A stretch of DNA of 64,000 bases from Tranzscheliella williamsii (GCA_023212725.1 JALBYF010000013.1:243456-307455), one strand, 5' to 3'. Counted from the stretch's first letter, positions 39,468 through 49,554 are shown. Made by a program: numbers and translations. The notes: generated by a model not told the origin, from the sequence alone.

Positions 39468-40334
39468 ATGGCTCTGTTGCCTTCAAGCGCTGACTACAGG
39501 CTATCTCGCTTCGCCTTGGGTTTTCTCCGGTTCCATGCTCTTTATCGTGTATTCCACATCCGTGTATTTTGTAATGAAGACGATGACAACTTGTCCATCA
39601 CAGCTCCTACTTGCATCCGACAGACAGATTGACGAGGAAGACTCACTTGTAGAGTGAGGATTGGCATCTGGCGGGCAACCCTAAGTGTTCATGGGTATGA
39701 GACCGAGGCACGAGGAACAGACTCGCTAGATTCTACCGACACAGTCGCCTGTTGTTAGATCTCCTATCTTTTGGCATGGCTTGACCAACACAGCCATTGA
39801 CGTGGCGCGCCGGGCGGCATGATTGTTTGCAGGAGCTTGACGACGTCAAAAGGGAGGCCCAACTCGACTTCGTTTGCTGGCGTACCTCGAATTGGCATGG
39901 CGGAGCTCCTGGACATGTGATGGTGCGGCAGGAAGGTGGTCAGGCTGATGTATCCACACCACGTCCAGCTGCATAGCAACGAATTTTATATCTGCCTATA
40001 TATGAATACAACCCTTCTGATTAGTTGATATTTTGATTTGACGTGGTCGGCGGTGAGACGTGTCAGATTAGAGTCGCAAGTCAACAGCGAGTCAATTCAG
40101 ACACTCAGTCTGAACTGTTAGTCGTCTGGGAAGGCAACAAAACTGGTGTTGCGAGCCGAAGCGCAAGGGCGCATGACGGCTGGCTGGTTGATCCTTCTCA
40201 GGTTGTCTGGGAGCGCAACACGCTGACATCCTTAGCACCATCACCACCACCATCCTCATCCGCGTCACCAGCGTCGCCACCAACAGCTCGTTGATCTCAT
40301 CGTAGCCCGGGCGCGTCGGCAACAATCTGACAAG
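39468..40334. other. Spacer between UAC1 and PRA1 genes with TGACG-type sites
   Basis: About 870 bases holding the UAC1 3' region and the PRA1 promoter. It contains TGACGTGG at 39798-39805 and 40039-40046, the near-palindrome TTGACG-A-CGTCAA at 39837-39849, and a TATA-like TATATATG near 39998. No protein-coding gene was recognised. Confidence 0.45.
39837..39849. promoter_or_regulatory. CRE-like inverted repeat
   Basis: Two perfect 6-base arms (TTGACG / CGTCAA) surround one A. This resembles a bZIP site with a one-base spacer, about 490 bases before the PRA1 gene and 370 after the adenylate cyclase stop. A protein binding it is not known from the sequence. Confidence 0.3.
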
Positions 40335-41103
40335 ATGGCTCAGTTCCTCGACATCGCAATGAAGAGTAGGTACTCTTGGGGCGCTCATTCTCTGTTTGTT
40401 TGGTCCTGCTGACCGAGATTCTCTGTTTGACTCTCTCCGTTGGGCGTTATCATGCGCGGTTTGGAAACTTGTGTCTCCTCTTGGCTCGGTGCTAGTTCCC
40501 GAGAGGATCAAGTCGCTTCGTCAGGAGCGGCTCTCTTCGTTTCGACCGCTCGGCGAATTCTTTGACCATCAGCGCATCTCTCGGCCACAGAACACCAACG
40601 AAGCCTTCCAGCGCATCACGTACAACACACGCCACTTTTCTGGAAACTACGCCGTGGTTGTGGGCTTGTTGACGATCTACGGCATCATCAATGACTTGCT
40701 GCTGCTATTCTCCATTGTCTTCCTCGTCTTCGGTTTCTGGGCTATCAACCGCTTCGCTCCGGAGCCTATGCAGGTTGGCGAACACGTCATCACGCAAAAA
40801 TCGCTGTACACGGGTCTTTTCCTCTTCGGCATTCCGCTGCTCTGGTTCGCCAGTCCGTTTGGGTTTATGTTCTGGTTGGTCGGCAGTTCGGCATTCTTGA
40901 TTCTGGGCCATGCAGCATTCATTGAACCGCCGGTCTCCAGCGAATATACAGGTGTCGAGGTAAGTCCGCTGCGACCCCGAGCCAGTCCTACGTGGTACCC
41001 CTCACGTCATGCAACATACACCATTTCATTCAACTGACCTTGCCGCTCTGCCACGATCGGTGCTGCGGCGCGCGAATCCTTGTTCCTCCTCTAGTCTGTC
41101 TAA
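40335..41103 (+). CDS. PRA1-family Rab/Golgi membrane protein
   Basis: Three exons, 40335-40365, 40496-40959 and 41095-41103; introns start GTAGGT and GTAAGT and end GCTAG and TCTAG. Exon 1 gives MAQFLDIAMK, and the first junction creates KIPERIKSLRQERLSSFRPL, which continues GEFFDHQRISRPQNTNEAFQ. Then come YNTRHFSGNYAVVVGLLTIY and paired hydrophobic hairpins (IINDLLLLFSIVFLVFGFWA; TGLFLFGIPLLWFASPFGFM; WLVGSSAFLILGHAAF). This is the standard 167-residue PRA1/Yip3 layout of four membrane spans with a cytosolic N-terminus. Family members bind prenylated Rabs and act at ER-Golgi membranes. The last coding exon is only 9 bases (Ser-Val-stop). Confidence 0.85.
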
Positions 41104-41386
41104 AGCGTTCAAACGGAACGTTCACACCGAAACGCTTTTGCAGAGATGGCGTATACATTCGTTCGGGAACACCACCAGCTCCAATCATTCGCATGTGCGC
41201 TGCACCGCACGCAGGTGCTTAGCCAACGGCAGTATACACGCCTTTGCCGCTCCATCGCTGCTCTAACCGTGCATATTGTATCCGGGAGTTTTTGTGAATA
41301 GAGGCTTTCTATTGAGGCTCGGACTCTACATGAAACTGTCCAAACCAAGCAGCGGCGCCGGATTGGGTGCTGGATGCACGGGGGGG

Positions 41387-42676
41387 TCACTGCAGATGTT
41401 CCTTGATCCACGTCTGCAGGCGCGCATTCTCCTCGTCCAGGTCGTAGTCCCAGATCTGATCGAAGCGGGTGACGAGATGAGCGCCAAGTTTGGGCAGATC
41501 ATCGCCGAGCGGGCCCCGGAACTCATAAGTGTCTCCCGCTTCGAGGCTGGTTTCGAGGACATGGTTGGCGCGAGGGAGGCGGATGGCGTCAACGGCTGCC
41601 AGTGCCTTCTCCAAATTGGCGTTGTTCACGCTGGGATGGCTCAGGAGGCGCGTTACGAAGAGCGCGTCTTCGATGGCCTGCCCCGCCATGGCGCCCTGGT
41701 GCGGCACCCCGCCGTGGGCGGCATCGCCCGTGACGAGTACCCTGCCGTTCGTATACGAGGTGAGTGTCGGCACCAGCTGATGGAGTGCCCACTTGTTCGG
41801 CTTGTCGATGCATTTGAGCATATTGATGATGTCCGTGCCGTACTCTGTAAAGTCGTTGAGCATGTCCTCCTGAGTGGTCTCCTGGGTCCATTCCTGATCC
41901 TTGGGGAAGGGGGTGCGCTCGGGCCAGCGCGACCGGTCCGTCCGGAAGGCGACGATGTTGACGGTCTTGCCGCCCTGGATGGGAAAGATGAGGATGTGGG
42001 AGTCGCGTGCGAGCATCATTTGGGCGGTGCTGGCGTAGAATTCGCCCTTCTCCTTGCCAACCGCATCGACGAAGCGTTGCCGTGGGATGAGGCCGCGGTA
42101 CGCCCAGGAGCCGCTCCAGACGAGCCGGTCGGAGCCGGCCACCGCGGAGGCGCCGGCAGTGGCGGGGTCCAACGAGCCGCGGACACGGCTGTGGATGCCA
42201 TCGCAGCCAATGACCAAGTCGGCCTGGTGTGTGGTGCCGTCGTCAAAGCTGAGATCTACCTTGCCGCCCGCCTGGCGGATGTGCTTCAAGCGCTTGCCGA
42301 AGCGGCAGATCTCGTGCGGCACCTGCTTTACAAACGTATCGAGCAGCTCTGCACGGTGGATGGACGCCATGCCGTACTGCTTGCAGACAGTCTCGGAAAG
42401 GAAGACCTGCTCCTCCCCCTCGCCGGTGCGCCATTGGAAGAAGAGGTTGCGATCCGGAAAGTCGGCGAACTCAAGAAACGCCTGGTACAGGCCTAGCCCC
42501 TTGAGCGCGTTCTGCGCATTGGGCCCGATAGCGATGCCAGCACCAATCTCAGCAAACTTGGACGCACTCTCGAACACGGTGACCGGCACGCCTGAGTTGT
42601 ACAGACCAATAGCAAGAGTAAGCCCGCCGATGCCGCCACCGATAATGGCGACGTGGAAGTCCTTCTTGACAGTCAT
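41387..42676 (-). CDS. FAD-dependent aromatic monooxygenase, salicylate-hydroxylase-like
   Basis: A 429-residue intronless flavoprotein. The ATG at 42676 (MTVKKDFHVAIIGGGIGGLT) puts the Rossmann GxGxxG motif 10 residues from the start. Upstream in-frame codons lack an ATG and are not used. DLVIGCDGIHSRVRG (the DG motif binding FAD/NAD(P)H) and RVLVTGDAAHGGVPHQGAMA (the GD motif) follow in the right order for group A aromatic hydroxylases. Similar fungal enzymes decarboxylate salicylate to catechol, and smuts encode several. The substrate cannot be told from sequence. It is convergent with the PRA1 gene. No signal peptide or membrane helix is evident, so the protein is probably cytosolic. Confidence 0.85.
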   Translation of the reverse strand: MTVKKDFHVAIIGGGIGGLTLAIGLYNSGVPVTVFESASKFAEIGAGIAIGPNAQNALKGLGLYQAFLEFADFPDRNLFFQWRTGEGEEQVFLSETVCKQYGMASIHRAELLDTFVKQVPHEICRFGKRLKHIRQAGGKVDLSFDDGTTHQADLVIGCDGIHSRVRGSLDPATAGASAVAGSDRLVWSGSWAYRGLIPRQRFVDAVGKEKGEFYASTAQMMLARDSHILIFPIQGGKTVNIVAFRTDRSRWPERTPFPKDQEWTQETTQEDMLNDFTEYGTDIINMLKCIDKPNKWALHQLVPTLTSYTNGRVLVTGDAAHGGVPHQGAMAGQAIEDALFVTRLLSHPSVNNANLEKALAAVDAIRLPRANHVLETSLEAGDTYEFRGPLGDDLPKLGAHLVTRFDQIWDYDLDEENARLQTWIKEHLQ

Positions 42677-43424
42677 TGCAAGGCGAAGGCTAGCGGCGCT
42701 CGAAAAAGGACGAGATCTTAACACCCTGCTAGCGGAGCCACGTCGCGAATGACGGTAGGTAAGTGGATGTGGGAGGTCCAGCGCGGTGTTGCTAGAGGAA
42801 CACGATCGAGGCCCAAGTGCTAAAAGGAGCTAATGAGCTGGCCGGTACGGCGCAACGCCAAGCAACCAACCGGCTGCTTACAGTGGAACAAGGGGGCGAA
42901 GCAGCGACACATCTTGCCCCATAGCGACAATATGCTCTCTGTCCCGGTGAAGGCATCGGAGCATTGCAAGGTTGGTGCATCTGGCTTGTGGGGCCGGAAA
43001 TTGCGGAACAGCACCGAAGAGAACAACACCTTTCAAGAGAGGTTACACCTTCCGAGAGGTTGCAAACATCTTTTGAAATGGACCCTTGTTTCTCTTTTGT
43101 AGTGTGTAGGCAGCACCGACGTAATCTAATGTGCAGCAGCGACCAAAAGGTGGCTTGCATGGAAGCCAAAGGCTGTTGGGGTGTATATATACCGATTACG
43201 ATGTTGATCTTCGTAATATGCTTCCTACCAAGAACAGGCTTGGGAACGAGACGGTGAGCTGCCGACCATCGCAGCGCAACTTTCGGAGCGAGCGTGGCTT
43301 GAACTGTACCTCTCGCTCTGCCGCGCAACTAGTTGGCTTGGCCATGGACCCATTCAAACAAGCTCGTGGTTGACAGGTGTGGCCCTGCCATCGCCCATGA
43401 CGAATTCAAGGCACAGCGTGAAAG
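42677..43424. other. Divergent promoter region of monooxygenase and beta-mannosidase genes
   Basis: About 750 bases with no recognised gene. A TATATATA at 43184-43191 lies 234 bases before the mannosidase ATG and could be its TATA element. Confidence 0.45.
43184..43191 (+). promoter_or_regulatory. TATA-like element upstream of beta-mannosidase
   Basis: TATATATA stands alone in a GC-richer region 234 bases before ATG 43425. A start site some tens of bases downstream would leave a leader of about 150 bases. This is a position argument only. Confidence 0.3.
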
Positions 43425-46400
43425 ATGCTGTGGAAAACTACAAGCCTCGGTACCGCCGTGCTTCTGCGGCTGATCTTGCTGGTCGATGCCGTCCACCAGC
43501 AAGCTTGGATTTCTGAAAGGCCCCGACCTGCTCCGCTGCCTGTCATTGACTTTACCAAGCTCGCTGCAGTACGCCCGTATCGCTCCCTTGACTGTGAAGC
43601 TGACTTGCTAGCGCAACAGAGCGAGGCGCCCATCAACAGTCATGTATGGTCCCTCGGCTCTCTCTGGACGCATCAGCAGCCGTTCCCCGCTCCCCACCCG
43701 AAGGAGCGCGCTACAGTGCCCTTGAGCTGCACGAGCTCTACGCCGGGCTTGAGTTGGACCTTGTCTAATACGAACGGAAGCATTAGCGTCCCTGCCCAGT
43801 TTCCGTCGCTGAATCATCTCGATCTGCTCCGCGCGGGTCTCCTTGCCGACCCAAACATCGGCCTCAACGAAGGCGCCGCGCGATGGATCGCCAATGAGTC
43901 TGTTTGGTCCTACACTGCTGACCTGACCCCCTTTTTGCAACATATTCAGCTCGACAAGTACGCCAGCTTCTGGCTTCGCTTCGAAGGCCTGGATAGCATT
44001 GCTACTATCTCGCTCGGCGGCAATGCTGTGGCGCATACAACTAACCAACACCTGAGCTACAGCTTCGACGTAACCACCCAGCTTCGAAGCCTGAGCGAGC
44101 CGGGTTGCAACAATCGAAATTTGACACTTGATTTCCTCAATCCCAACAGCTATGCTGCTGCAGAATCCCAGCATGGTCCTGCCTACCCCGACCAAATCGA
44201 AAGTCCAAGCAAGTCACGAACCTCAAACTATGAGTACCCAAATCGTATCTTCATACGCAAGCAGCAATCTGACTTTGGCTGGGACTGGGGCCCGGCCTAC
44301 GTTCCCTCTGGGCCTCACAAGCCGGCTCACCTCGTCGCGCTCACCGAGGCCGGGCCGGCCTCCATTCATGTGCAGTCCGTCGCCATCGACACGTATCGCA
44401 AGGGGCAGGCCAATAGTCTCCCACCGAGCCAGAATGCAGATTGGATCTTGAAGATCTCCCTTAGCATTCTCAGCAGCCGCGATGTGGACGCCGCTTCGAT
44501 CAGATTGGCCATACCGGGGTTGGCAAACGTGACGTGGCAAGCGAGCCTGTCGCGGCCCGTCAGAAAGGGTCTGAATCACAACCTTACGACGAGCTTTGAG
44601 CTACCCGGCCATGGAGCACATAGTCCTCGGCTGTGGTGGCCAGCGGGACACGGCATGCCAAACCGGTATAACCTTTCCCTCTCGAGCGACCAGTTGGACT
44701 TACGCATCCACAGGATGGTTGGCTTTCGTACCGCAAGGCTCAACCTCGATGTCTACACTGCTCGAGATATAGCTGCCGGTATCCGGCCTGGTTCCAAATT
44801 CCAGCTCGAGATCAATGGCAAAGTAATCTACGTTCAAGGCACTAATGTCATTCCGTTCGACACCCTCTCGCCTCGAACCTCCACCAAGTACATACGGTGG
44901 CTCCTGCAGTCGGTGCTCGCAGCCAACCAAAATCTGATTAGGATCTGGGGTGGTGGCAGCTACCCGCCACCGCACTTGCTCGATCTGTGCGATGCGATGG
45001 GAATCATGGTGTGGAGCGACATGATGTTTGCTGCTTCTCTATACCCGAGTCATCCGGATTTCCTCCATAGCGTTCGAGAAGAGGTTTCCCAAGCCGTTGC
45101 GGCGCTAACTTCCCATCCAAGTGTGGTAGCCTTGGTCGGCAACAACGAAGGCGAACTGTATTTTCTCGGTGGCTACGGCCGACGCGCCGAAGACAAAGCC
45201 TACCTGCGAGCTTATGAGACCCTCTTCAACGACGTGGTCCGTGGTGCGCTTCTATCGCACTCGCGTTCTTTGCCCTACATTCCCTGCTCGACCACGACGG
45301 GTTACACTTCGGCGGAGCCTTACGTCGGCAGGTATAGCCACTATCCTCCAGCCGAGTCGCACGGTACAGGAGAGCATTACGGATACAATGCTGCTGTTGC
45401 CTTCAATATCTCCAGCTACCCTACGAGCCGCTTCATGGTGGAATTCGGCATGTTTTCCATGCCCTCGCTTGGCACTTTGCAACGCATTCTGCCAGCGAAC
45501 GATTCAGTTTCGTACCGCGTCAATTCGACCGTGCTACGAGCCCATCTCAAGCATGAGCCGGCGGGTAACCTTTCGTATCCGTGGCCAGCTGAGCAAGGCT
45601 TTCAACAGATGATGTCCGCGGTCAGTACGTATCTGCCGACGCCAATTCGCCCCAACGATGCGGCAGCGGAGCTCGCCCAGTGGGCGTACGCCACACAGCT
45701 GTACCAAGCGCTGTTTGTCTCCAACCAGATCGCATTCTACAGGTTGGGCGCCAGCCGAGAGGAGGCTAATCGAGGTGTCATCGTTTGGCAACTGAACGAC
45801 GTGTGGGAGGGCACTAGCTGGTCCTCGATTGAATACACAGGCAGGTGGAAGGCGCTGCACTACTTTCTTTCCTCTGCGCACGCTCTGGTGACCACAGCAG
45901 CCATCTACAACTCCACTAGCGATGAGCTGAACATCGTCATACTCTCCGACTTGCAGGAAGAGACAAACGTCAGTGTCACGATGCGCTGGTACACATTCAC
46001 AGGCAGCTTGTTGCACCAACGGCATGCCTCGCTAGCAGCAGTGAGCTTCGGCTCGACGCACGTCGCCACGCTGCCCAATCCGAGGGGACACGTGGCCAGG
46101 TGGGCGTCTGCCGCTCCGGCTTCACACCCCAGCACGACTCAGCACGGCTATCTCCAGCTCCAGCTGCAGACGAAAACGCGACAGCACACGACATTCTGGG
46201 CCGATCCTACCACATTGAAGGAAATTTGGCTAACAGATCCGAAGCTCTCGTTCAGCCATCATTGCAGAAAGGAGAACGCACAGGCGTGTGAGGTTCAGGT
46301 TGCGAATAATGGCAACACCACCGCGGTCTACGTCTCGCTGGAGCATCGCGAAGGCATCGCCGGGTATTTTGCTTCCTGCCACGACCTGCCGAGCCGATCG

Positions 46401-46562
46401 AGCTACGGAGGCGAGATGCAGCGGGCGTGCCATGCCAACAACTACTTTTTTCTAAATCCTGGCGAGAGCAAGAACGTTAGCTTCGTTGCAGCGCACAACA
46501 CATCGCCAGACTGGTGGAACGGTCTAGGCGCAAACAGCCTTTGGGACATCGCTCGACCTTGA
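43425..46562 (+). CDS. Secreted glycoside hydrolase family 2 beta-mannosidase
   Basis: A 1045-residue intronless enzyme that would release mannose from the non-reducing ends of beta-mannosides. A signal peptide is visible (GTAVLLRLILLVDAVHQQAW). The N-terminal sugar-binding domain has YANFWLRF-type residues (DKYASFWLRFEGLDSIATIS). The catalytic barrel includes GRTHVIPFD-like VQGTNVIPFDTLSPR and NLIRIWGGGSYPP, acid/base E575 in VGNNEGELYFLGGYG, and nucleophile E673 in MVEFGMFSMPS. Many N-x-S/T sites fit secretion. The order and length match fungal GH2 beta-mannosidase type A. It is divergent from the monooxygenase gene. Substrate could be plant galactomannan/glucomannan products or N-glycan cores; the sequence does not decide. 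Confidence 0.9.
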   Translation: MLWKTTSLGTAVLLRLILLVDAVHQQAWISERPRPAPLPVIDFTKLAAVRPYRSLDCEADLLAQQSEAPINSHVWSLGSLWTHQQPFPAPHPKERATVPLSCTSSTPGLSWTLSNTNGSISVPAQFPSLNHLDLLRAGLLADPNIGLNEGAARWIANESVWSYTADLTPFLQHIQLDKYASFWLRFEGLDSIATISLGGNAVAHTTNQHLSYSFDVTTQLRSLSEPGCNNRNLTLDFLNPNSYAAAESQHGPAYPDQIESPSKSRTSNYEYPNRIFIRKQQSDFGWDWGPAYVPSGPHKPAHLVALTEAGPASIHVQSVAIDTYRKGQANSLPPSQNADWILKISLSILSSRDVDAASIRLAIPGLANVTWQASLSRPVRKGLNHNLTTSFELPGHGAHSPRLWWPAGHGMPNRYNLSLSSDQLDLRIHRMVGFRTARLNLDVYTARDIAAGIRPGSKFQLEINGKVIYVQGTNVIPFDTLSPRTSTKYIRWLLQSVLAANQNLIRIWGGGSYPPPHLLDLCDAMGIMVWSDMMFAASLYPSHPDFLHSVREEVSQAVAALTSHPSVVALVGNNEGELYFLGGYGRRAEDKAYLRAYETLFNDVVRGALLSHSRSLPYIPCSTTTGYTSAEPYVGRYSHYPPAESHGTGEHYGYNAAVAFNISSYPTSRFMVEFGMFSMPSLGTLQRILPANDSVSYRVNSTVLRAHLKHEPAGNLSYPWPAEQGFQQMMSAVSTYLPTPIRPNDAAAELAQWAYATQLYQALFVSNQIAFYRLGASREEANRGVIVWQLNDVWEGTSWSSIEYTGRWKALHYFLSSAHALVTTAAIYNSTSDELNIVILSDLQEETNVSVTMRWYTFTGSLLHQRHASLAAVSFGSTHVATLPNPRGHVARWASAAPASHPSTTQHGYLQLQLQTKTRQHTTFWADPTTLKEIWLTDPKLSFSHHCRKENAQACEVQVANNGNTTAVYVSLEHREGIAGYFASCHDLPSRSSYGGEMQRACHANNYFFLNPGESKNVSFVAAHNTSPDWWNGLGANSLWDIARP

Positions 46563-46937
46563 ATCGTATAAGGGAGTGGCAAACACGGCTGAGTCGTGAA
46601 TACGCCTGTGATCGCGGTGGTTAATATGTTAGGTTCGTTGTCGCCGTACAATTTCTAGACTCAAAAGTGAATACGGCTTGCGGGCTGGTTTGTATTTGGT
46701 GTCGCCTCCACCCTTGTCTGAGCAAGTGAGGAACTCTATTCCAAGTCGTCGTCAGCGCGGATTTTGCTTCTTTTGACCGAGGCTCTACTTTGCCACCATC
46801 ACCGTCACCATCTGTTCCGTCTCCATACACACTCCATCACCACTTTTCGCCCAGTTCCACAACTTCTCCGTTCGGTGCTGGACCTGCCGAGAACAAAGAC
46901 ATTGACATCGGAAATATAGCGCCAGGACACTTTCAAG
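46563..46937. other. Spacer between beta-mannosidase and RAD23
   Basis: A 375-base tandem-gene spacer that should contain the RAD23 promoter and leader. Nothing further was recognised. Confidence 0.4.
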
Positions 46938-48185
46938 ATGAAGCTCTTGATCAAATCGCTCGCCGGGGGCAACTTCCACCTGGACGCTGAGCCAACAGAC
47001 ACCATTGGCGGCATCAAGGCCAAGATCCAGAGCGTGCAGGGACATGCACCCGAGCTGCAAAAGATCATCTTTTCCGGTAAGATTCTGACCGACGACAAGA
47101 CGGTGGCCGACTGCAATATCAAGGAGAAGGACTTTCTTGTTGTGATGGTCTCCAAGCCCAAGGCGGCGAAGCCTGCTGCTGCGCCTGCTGCGTCTACTTC
47201 TGCGCCTGCCGCCGAGGCCGCGCAGAAGCCTGAGGACAAGGCCGAGGAGAAGCCTGCTGGCCCGGCCGCTGCTTCCACCACGACCGATACACCGGCAGCC
47301 GCGCCATCGTCTGAGGCTTCGGGTGCATCCACCACGGAAGCGAGCCAACCCGCTGCTGCTGCTCCGGCAGGGCAGACGACCGAGTCAGGCCCTTCGGGAA
47401 GCTTCCTGGCCGGAGGCCAACTCGAATCAGCCATGCAGAGCATGGTCGAGATGGGTTTTGAGAGGGAGCAGGTGCAGCGTGCTATGCGTGCCGCGTTCAA
47501 CAACCCGGATCGAGCCGTCGAGTACCTGATGAGCGGCATTCCTGAGCACCTCACCCAGTCTGCACCGGAGCCTGCTGAGACGCCCTCTTCGGGCGAGGCG
47601 GCACCAGCTACGCCTGGGGCACCCACCTCTGCTGCCACCCGCGTCCCGGCGACTCCCGCTACGCCGAGCCCGGCGGGGCGCGTAGGTAACCTGTTCGAGG
47701 CGGCGGCTGCCCAAGCGCAGGGAGGCGGGCGCGCAGGAGCTGGCCGGGGTGCCGGTGCCGGTGGTGCCGGTGCGGGCGGCGGAGGGGAGCTGCTCGGCGA
47801 GGAGGACGGGTCGGGCGAGCAGGTGATTGACCTGGGCAACCCGGCGATGCTGGCGCAGCTGCAGCAGCTGGTGCAGCAGAACCCGGCGGCGCTGCAGCCG
47901 CTCGTCCAGGCCATCGCACAGTCGAATCCGCAGCTCGCCGAGGCGATGAACCAGGACCCGCAGGGCGTCCTCTCGCTCCTCGCCGGCGGCGCCGCCGGCG
48001 GCCCCGACGAGATGGAGCCCCCAACGCTCGCCGAGCTCAGCGCAGAGGACCGCGCTGCCATCGAGCAGATCGTCGCCATGGGCATCCCAGAAGCCAAGGC
48101 CATCGAGAGCTTCTTCATGTGCGGCAAAAACGTAGAAATGGCCGTCCAGTACTACTTTGAGAACCCGCAGGACTTCGACGATTAG
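46938..48185 (+). CDS. RAD23: UV excision repair/proteasome shuttle protein Rad23
   Basis: A 415-residue intronless protein. The UBL domain is residues 1-75 (MKLLIKSLAGGNFHLDAEPT onward), followed by an Ala/Pro-rich linker. UBA1 is at about 160-198 (MQSMVEMGFEREQVQRAMRA). The XPC-binding domain is at about 294-350 (NPAMLAQLQQLVQQNPAALQ), and UBA2 is at the C-terminus (IEQIVAMGIPEAKAIESFFM). This order is diagnostic of Rad23: the UBL docks on the proteasome, UBAs bind ubiquitin chains, and the central domain binds Rad4/XPC in nucleotide excision repair. The Ala/Pro linkers and a Gly/Ala/Arg segment near 260-280 are expanded and repeat-like at DNA level. Confidence 0.95.
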   Translation: MKLLIKSLAGGNFHLDAEPTDTIGGIKAKIQSVQGHAPELQKIIFSGKILTDDKTVADCNIKEKDFLVVMVSKPKAAKPAAAPAASTSAPAAEAAQKPEDKAEEKPAGPAAASTTTDTPAAAPSSEASGASTTEASQPAAAAPAGQTTESGPSGSFLAGGQLESAMQSMVEMGFEREQVQRAMRAAFNNPDRAVEYLMSGIPEHLTQSAPEPAETPSSGEAAPATPGAPTSAATRVPATPATPSPAGRVGNLFEAAAAQAQGGGRAGAGRGAGAGGAGAGGGGELLGEEDGSGEQVIDLGNPAMLAQLQQLVQQNPAALQPLVQAIAQSNPQLAEAMNQDPQGVLSLLAGGAAGGPDEMEPPTLAELSAEDRAAIEQIVAMGIPEAKAIESFFMCGKNVEMAVQYYFENPQDFDD

Positions 48186-48502
48186 CCTCCTTACCCCCGC
48201 ACCCTCGCGCCCGAAGCATACCACCCGTGCCAGCCCCCGCCCGTGCCCGTCTGTGGCCGTGTCTGTGTCCACGTGCATAGCCTTTTGCGTCCCACTTCGA
48301 ACATCCACAGCAGAGTCAGAAAAGATGGATTCAGATCGTGCGCACTAAAGATACAGCAGGGGCGGACGCAGGACTGGGACGGGGGCAGACTGGGACGGGC
48401 GAGGGCATCGAGCGCGGGTGCCATTGAGATGAGCGCGAAGGGACAGTACAGGCGTTGCGCGGGGGATTGCAGGGGGGAGGGGAAATGGGGGACGGGAGGA
48501 GA
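48186..48502. other. Convergent spacer
   Basis: A 317-base region between the RAD23 stop and the stop of the secreted protein on the minus strand. No feature was recognised. Confidence 0.4.
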
Positions 48503-49198
48503 TCAGACCAGCTTGAAGTAGTAGGCGGATTTCTTGTCGTCGTCGGTGGTGTAAGTGAGGCGGACGAGTGTGTTGGTGTCCTGGACGTGTTTGGAGAAGA
48601 GGTAGTCGCCGGGGAAGTCGGAGGCGTCGGCGTCGGCGGGCTTGCCTAGGAAGTTGACGTAGTAGGTGTAGTTGCCGTCTTCGTTGGCGGGCTGCTTGGT
48701 GAGGGACCAGAACTGCTCGAGCTGGCCCGAGTCGTCCGAAGGCGAGCACTTGTCGGCGACGAGGCGCGCGCTGGCGGTCGCGAGGCGGTCGGCGGAGACG
48801 CAGCGGTTGCCCTGGAGATGCACCGGCTGCAGGCGGCCAAAGAAAACCTCGGCCGCCTTGCCCGATTCTGCCTCGTATCCCATGAAGCTCGACTGGCAGG
48901 CGGTAAAGGCAAACTTTTCGTCTTGCGCCGCAACGCCCGCCTTCTGCACATCGAGCTGCTGGAGGCCGTCGTCGTTGCGGATACCCTCAAACGCAGCCGC
49001 AGCCTCGCGCCCGCCGCTGGACACCAGCTTGAGGTTGCCCACGTAAAGAGGCTTGTCATCGCACTCGAGATACGGCACTTCGCGCTCCACCACGGGCTGC
49101 GCCAGATCGTACGAATCCAACACGCTCGGTAACGCAGAACCGGCCGCCAGCGTAGCCATGGCTACGAGGCTGGAGATAGCAACAGTGGAAAACTGCAT
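48503..49198 (-). CDS. Predicted secreted protein of unknown function
   Basis: A 231-residue intronless protein with a signal peptide (MQFSTVAISSLVAMATLAAG, likely cut near SALPS). The mature part has four Cys (LECDD, TACQS, NRCVS, DKCSP) that could form two disulphides, and recurring aromatic segments (KFAFTACQSSFMGY, QFWSLTKQPANEDGNYTYYV, LVRLTYTTDDDKKSAYYF). The strand-rich repeating pattern with QFW could be a beta-trefoil of ricin-B type, but I could not assign it. A conserved smut cell-wall or secreted role is conceivable. It is convergent with RAD23. Confidence 0.75.
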   Translation of the reverse strand: MQFSTVAISSLVAMATLAAGSALPSVLDSYDLAQPVVEREVPYLECDDKPLYVGNLKLVSSGGREAAAAFEGIRNDDGLQQLDVQKAGVAAQDEKFAFTACQSSFMGYEAESGKAAEVFFGRLQPVHLQGNRCVSADRLATASARLVADKCSPSDDSGQLEQFWSLTKQPANEDGNYTYYVNFLGKPADADASDFPGDYLFSKHVQDTNTLVRLTYTTDDDKKSAYYFKLV

Positions 49199-49326
49199 CC
49201 TGGCTGTCTAAAGGAGTCAGAGAGATGGGAAGAGAGAACGGTGGGGGGCAGAGTAGCGACTCAGGTGGATGGCCGGCAGTTGGGATCCGGAAAGAAGAGG
49301 GGAATCCAGAGCGACACGTCGAAAGC

Positions 49327-49333
49327 TTATAAG
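49327..49333 (-). promoter_or_regulatory. TATA-like element of the secreted-protein gene
   Basis: TTATAAG read on either strand sits about 130 bases before the ATG at 49198. Position fits a core promoter. The assignment is by spacing only. Confidence 0.3.
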
Positions 49334-49511
49334 AGAGTGTGGAGCGTGCGAGGCCGAATGAAGCGGCGGATAGAGTGGGGCGGGACAGGTAGAGATTGGG
49401 GCGGGACAAGACGAGCAGGATGGCTTTGGACGCGACAAGGAAGGGAGCGGTGCGAAAGAGAGTTCCGTGCAGAAAGTATATGTATCGAGCGACGAAGCGA
49501 GCAGAGGGGCC

Positions 49512-49554
49512 AGCAAGACGGCGGGGAAGACGGCCAGGGTAGCAAGACGGCGGG
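49512..49554. repeat. 14-bp direct repeat upstream of the secreted-protein gene
   Basis: AGCAAGACGGCGGG occurs at 49512-49525 and again at 49541-49554, followed in both cases by a GAA/AAAGACG-like tail. The two copies lie about 315-355 bases upstream of the secreted-protein ATG. Confidence 0.6.
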
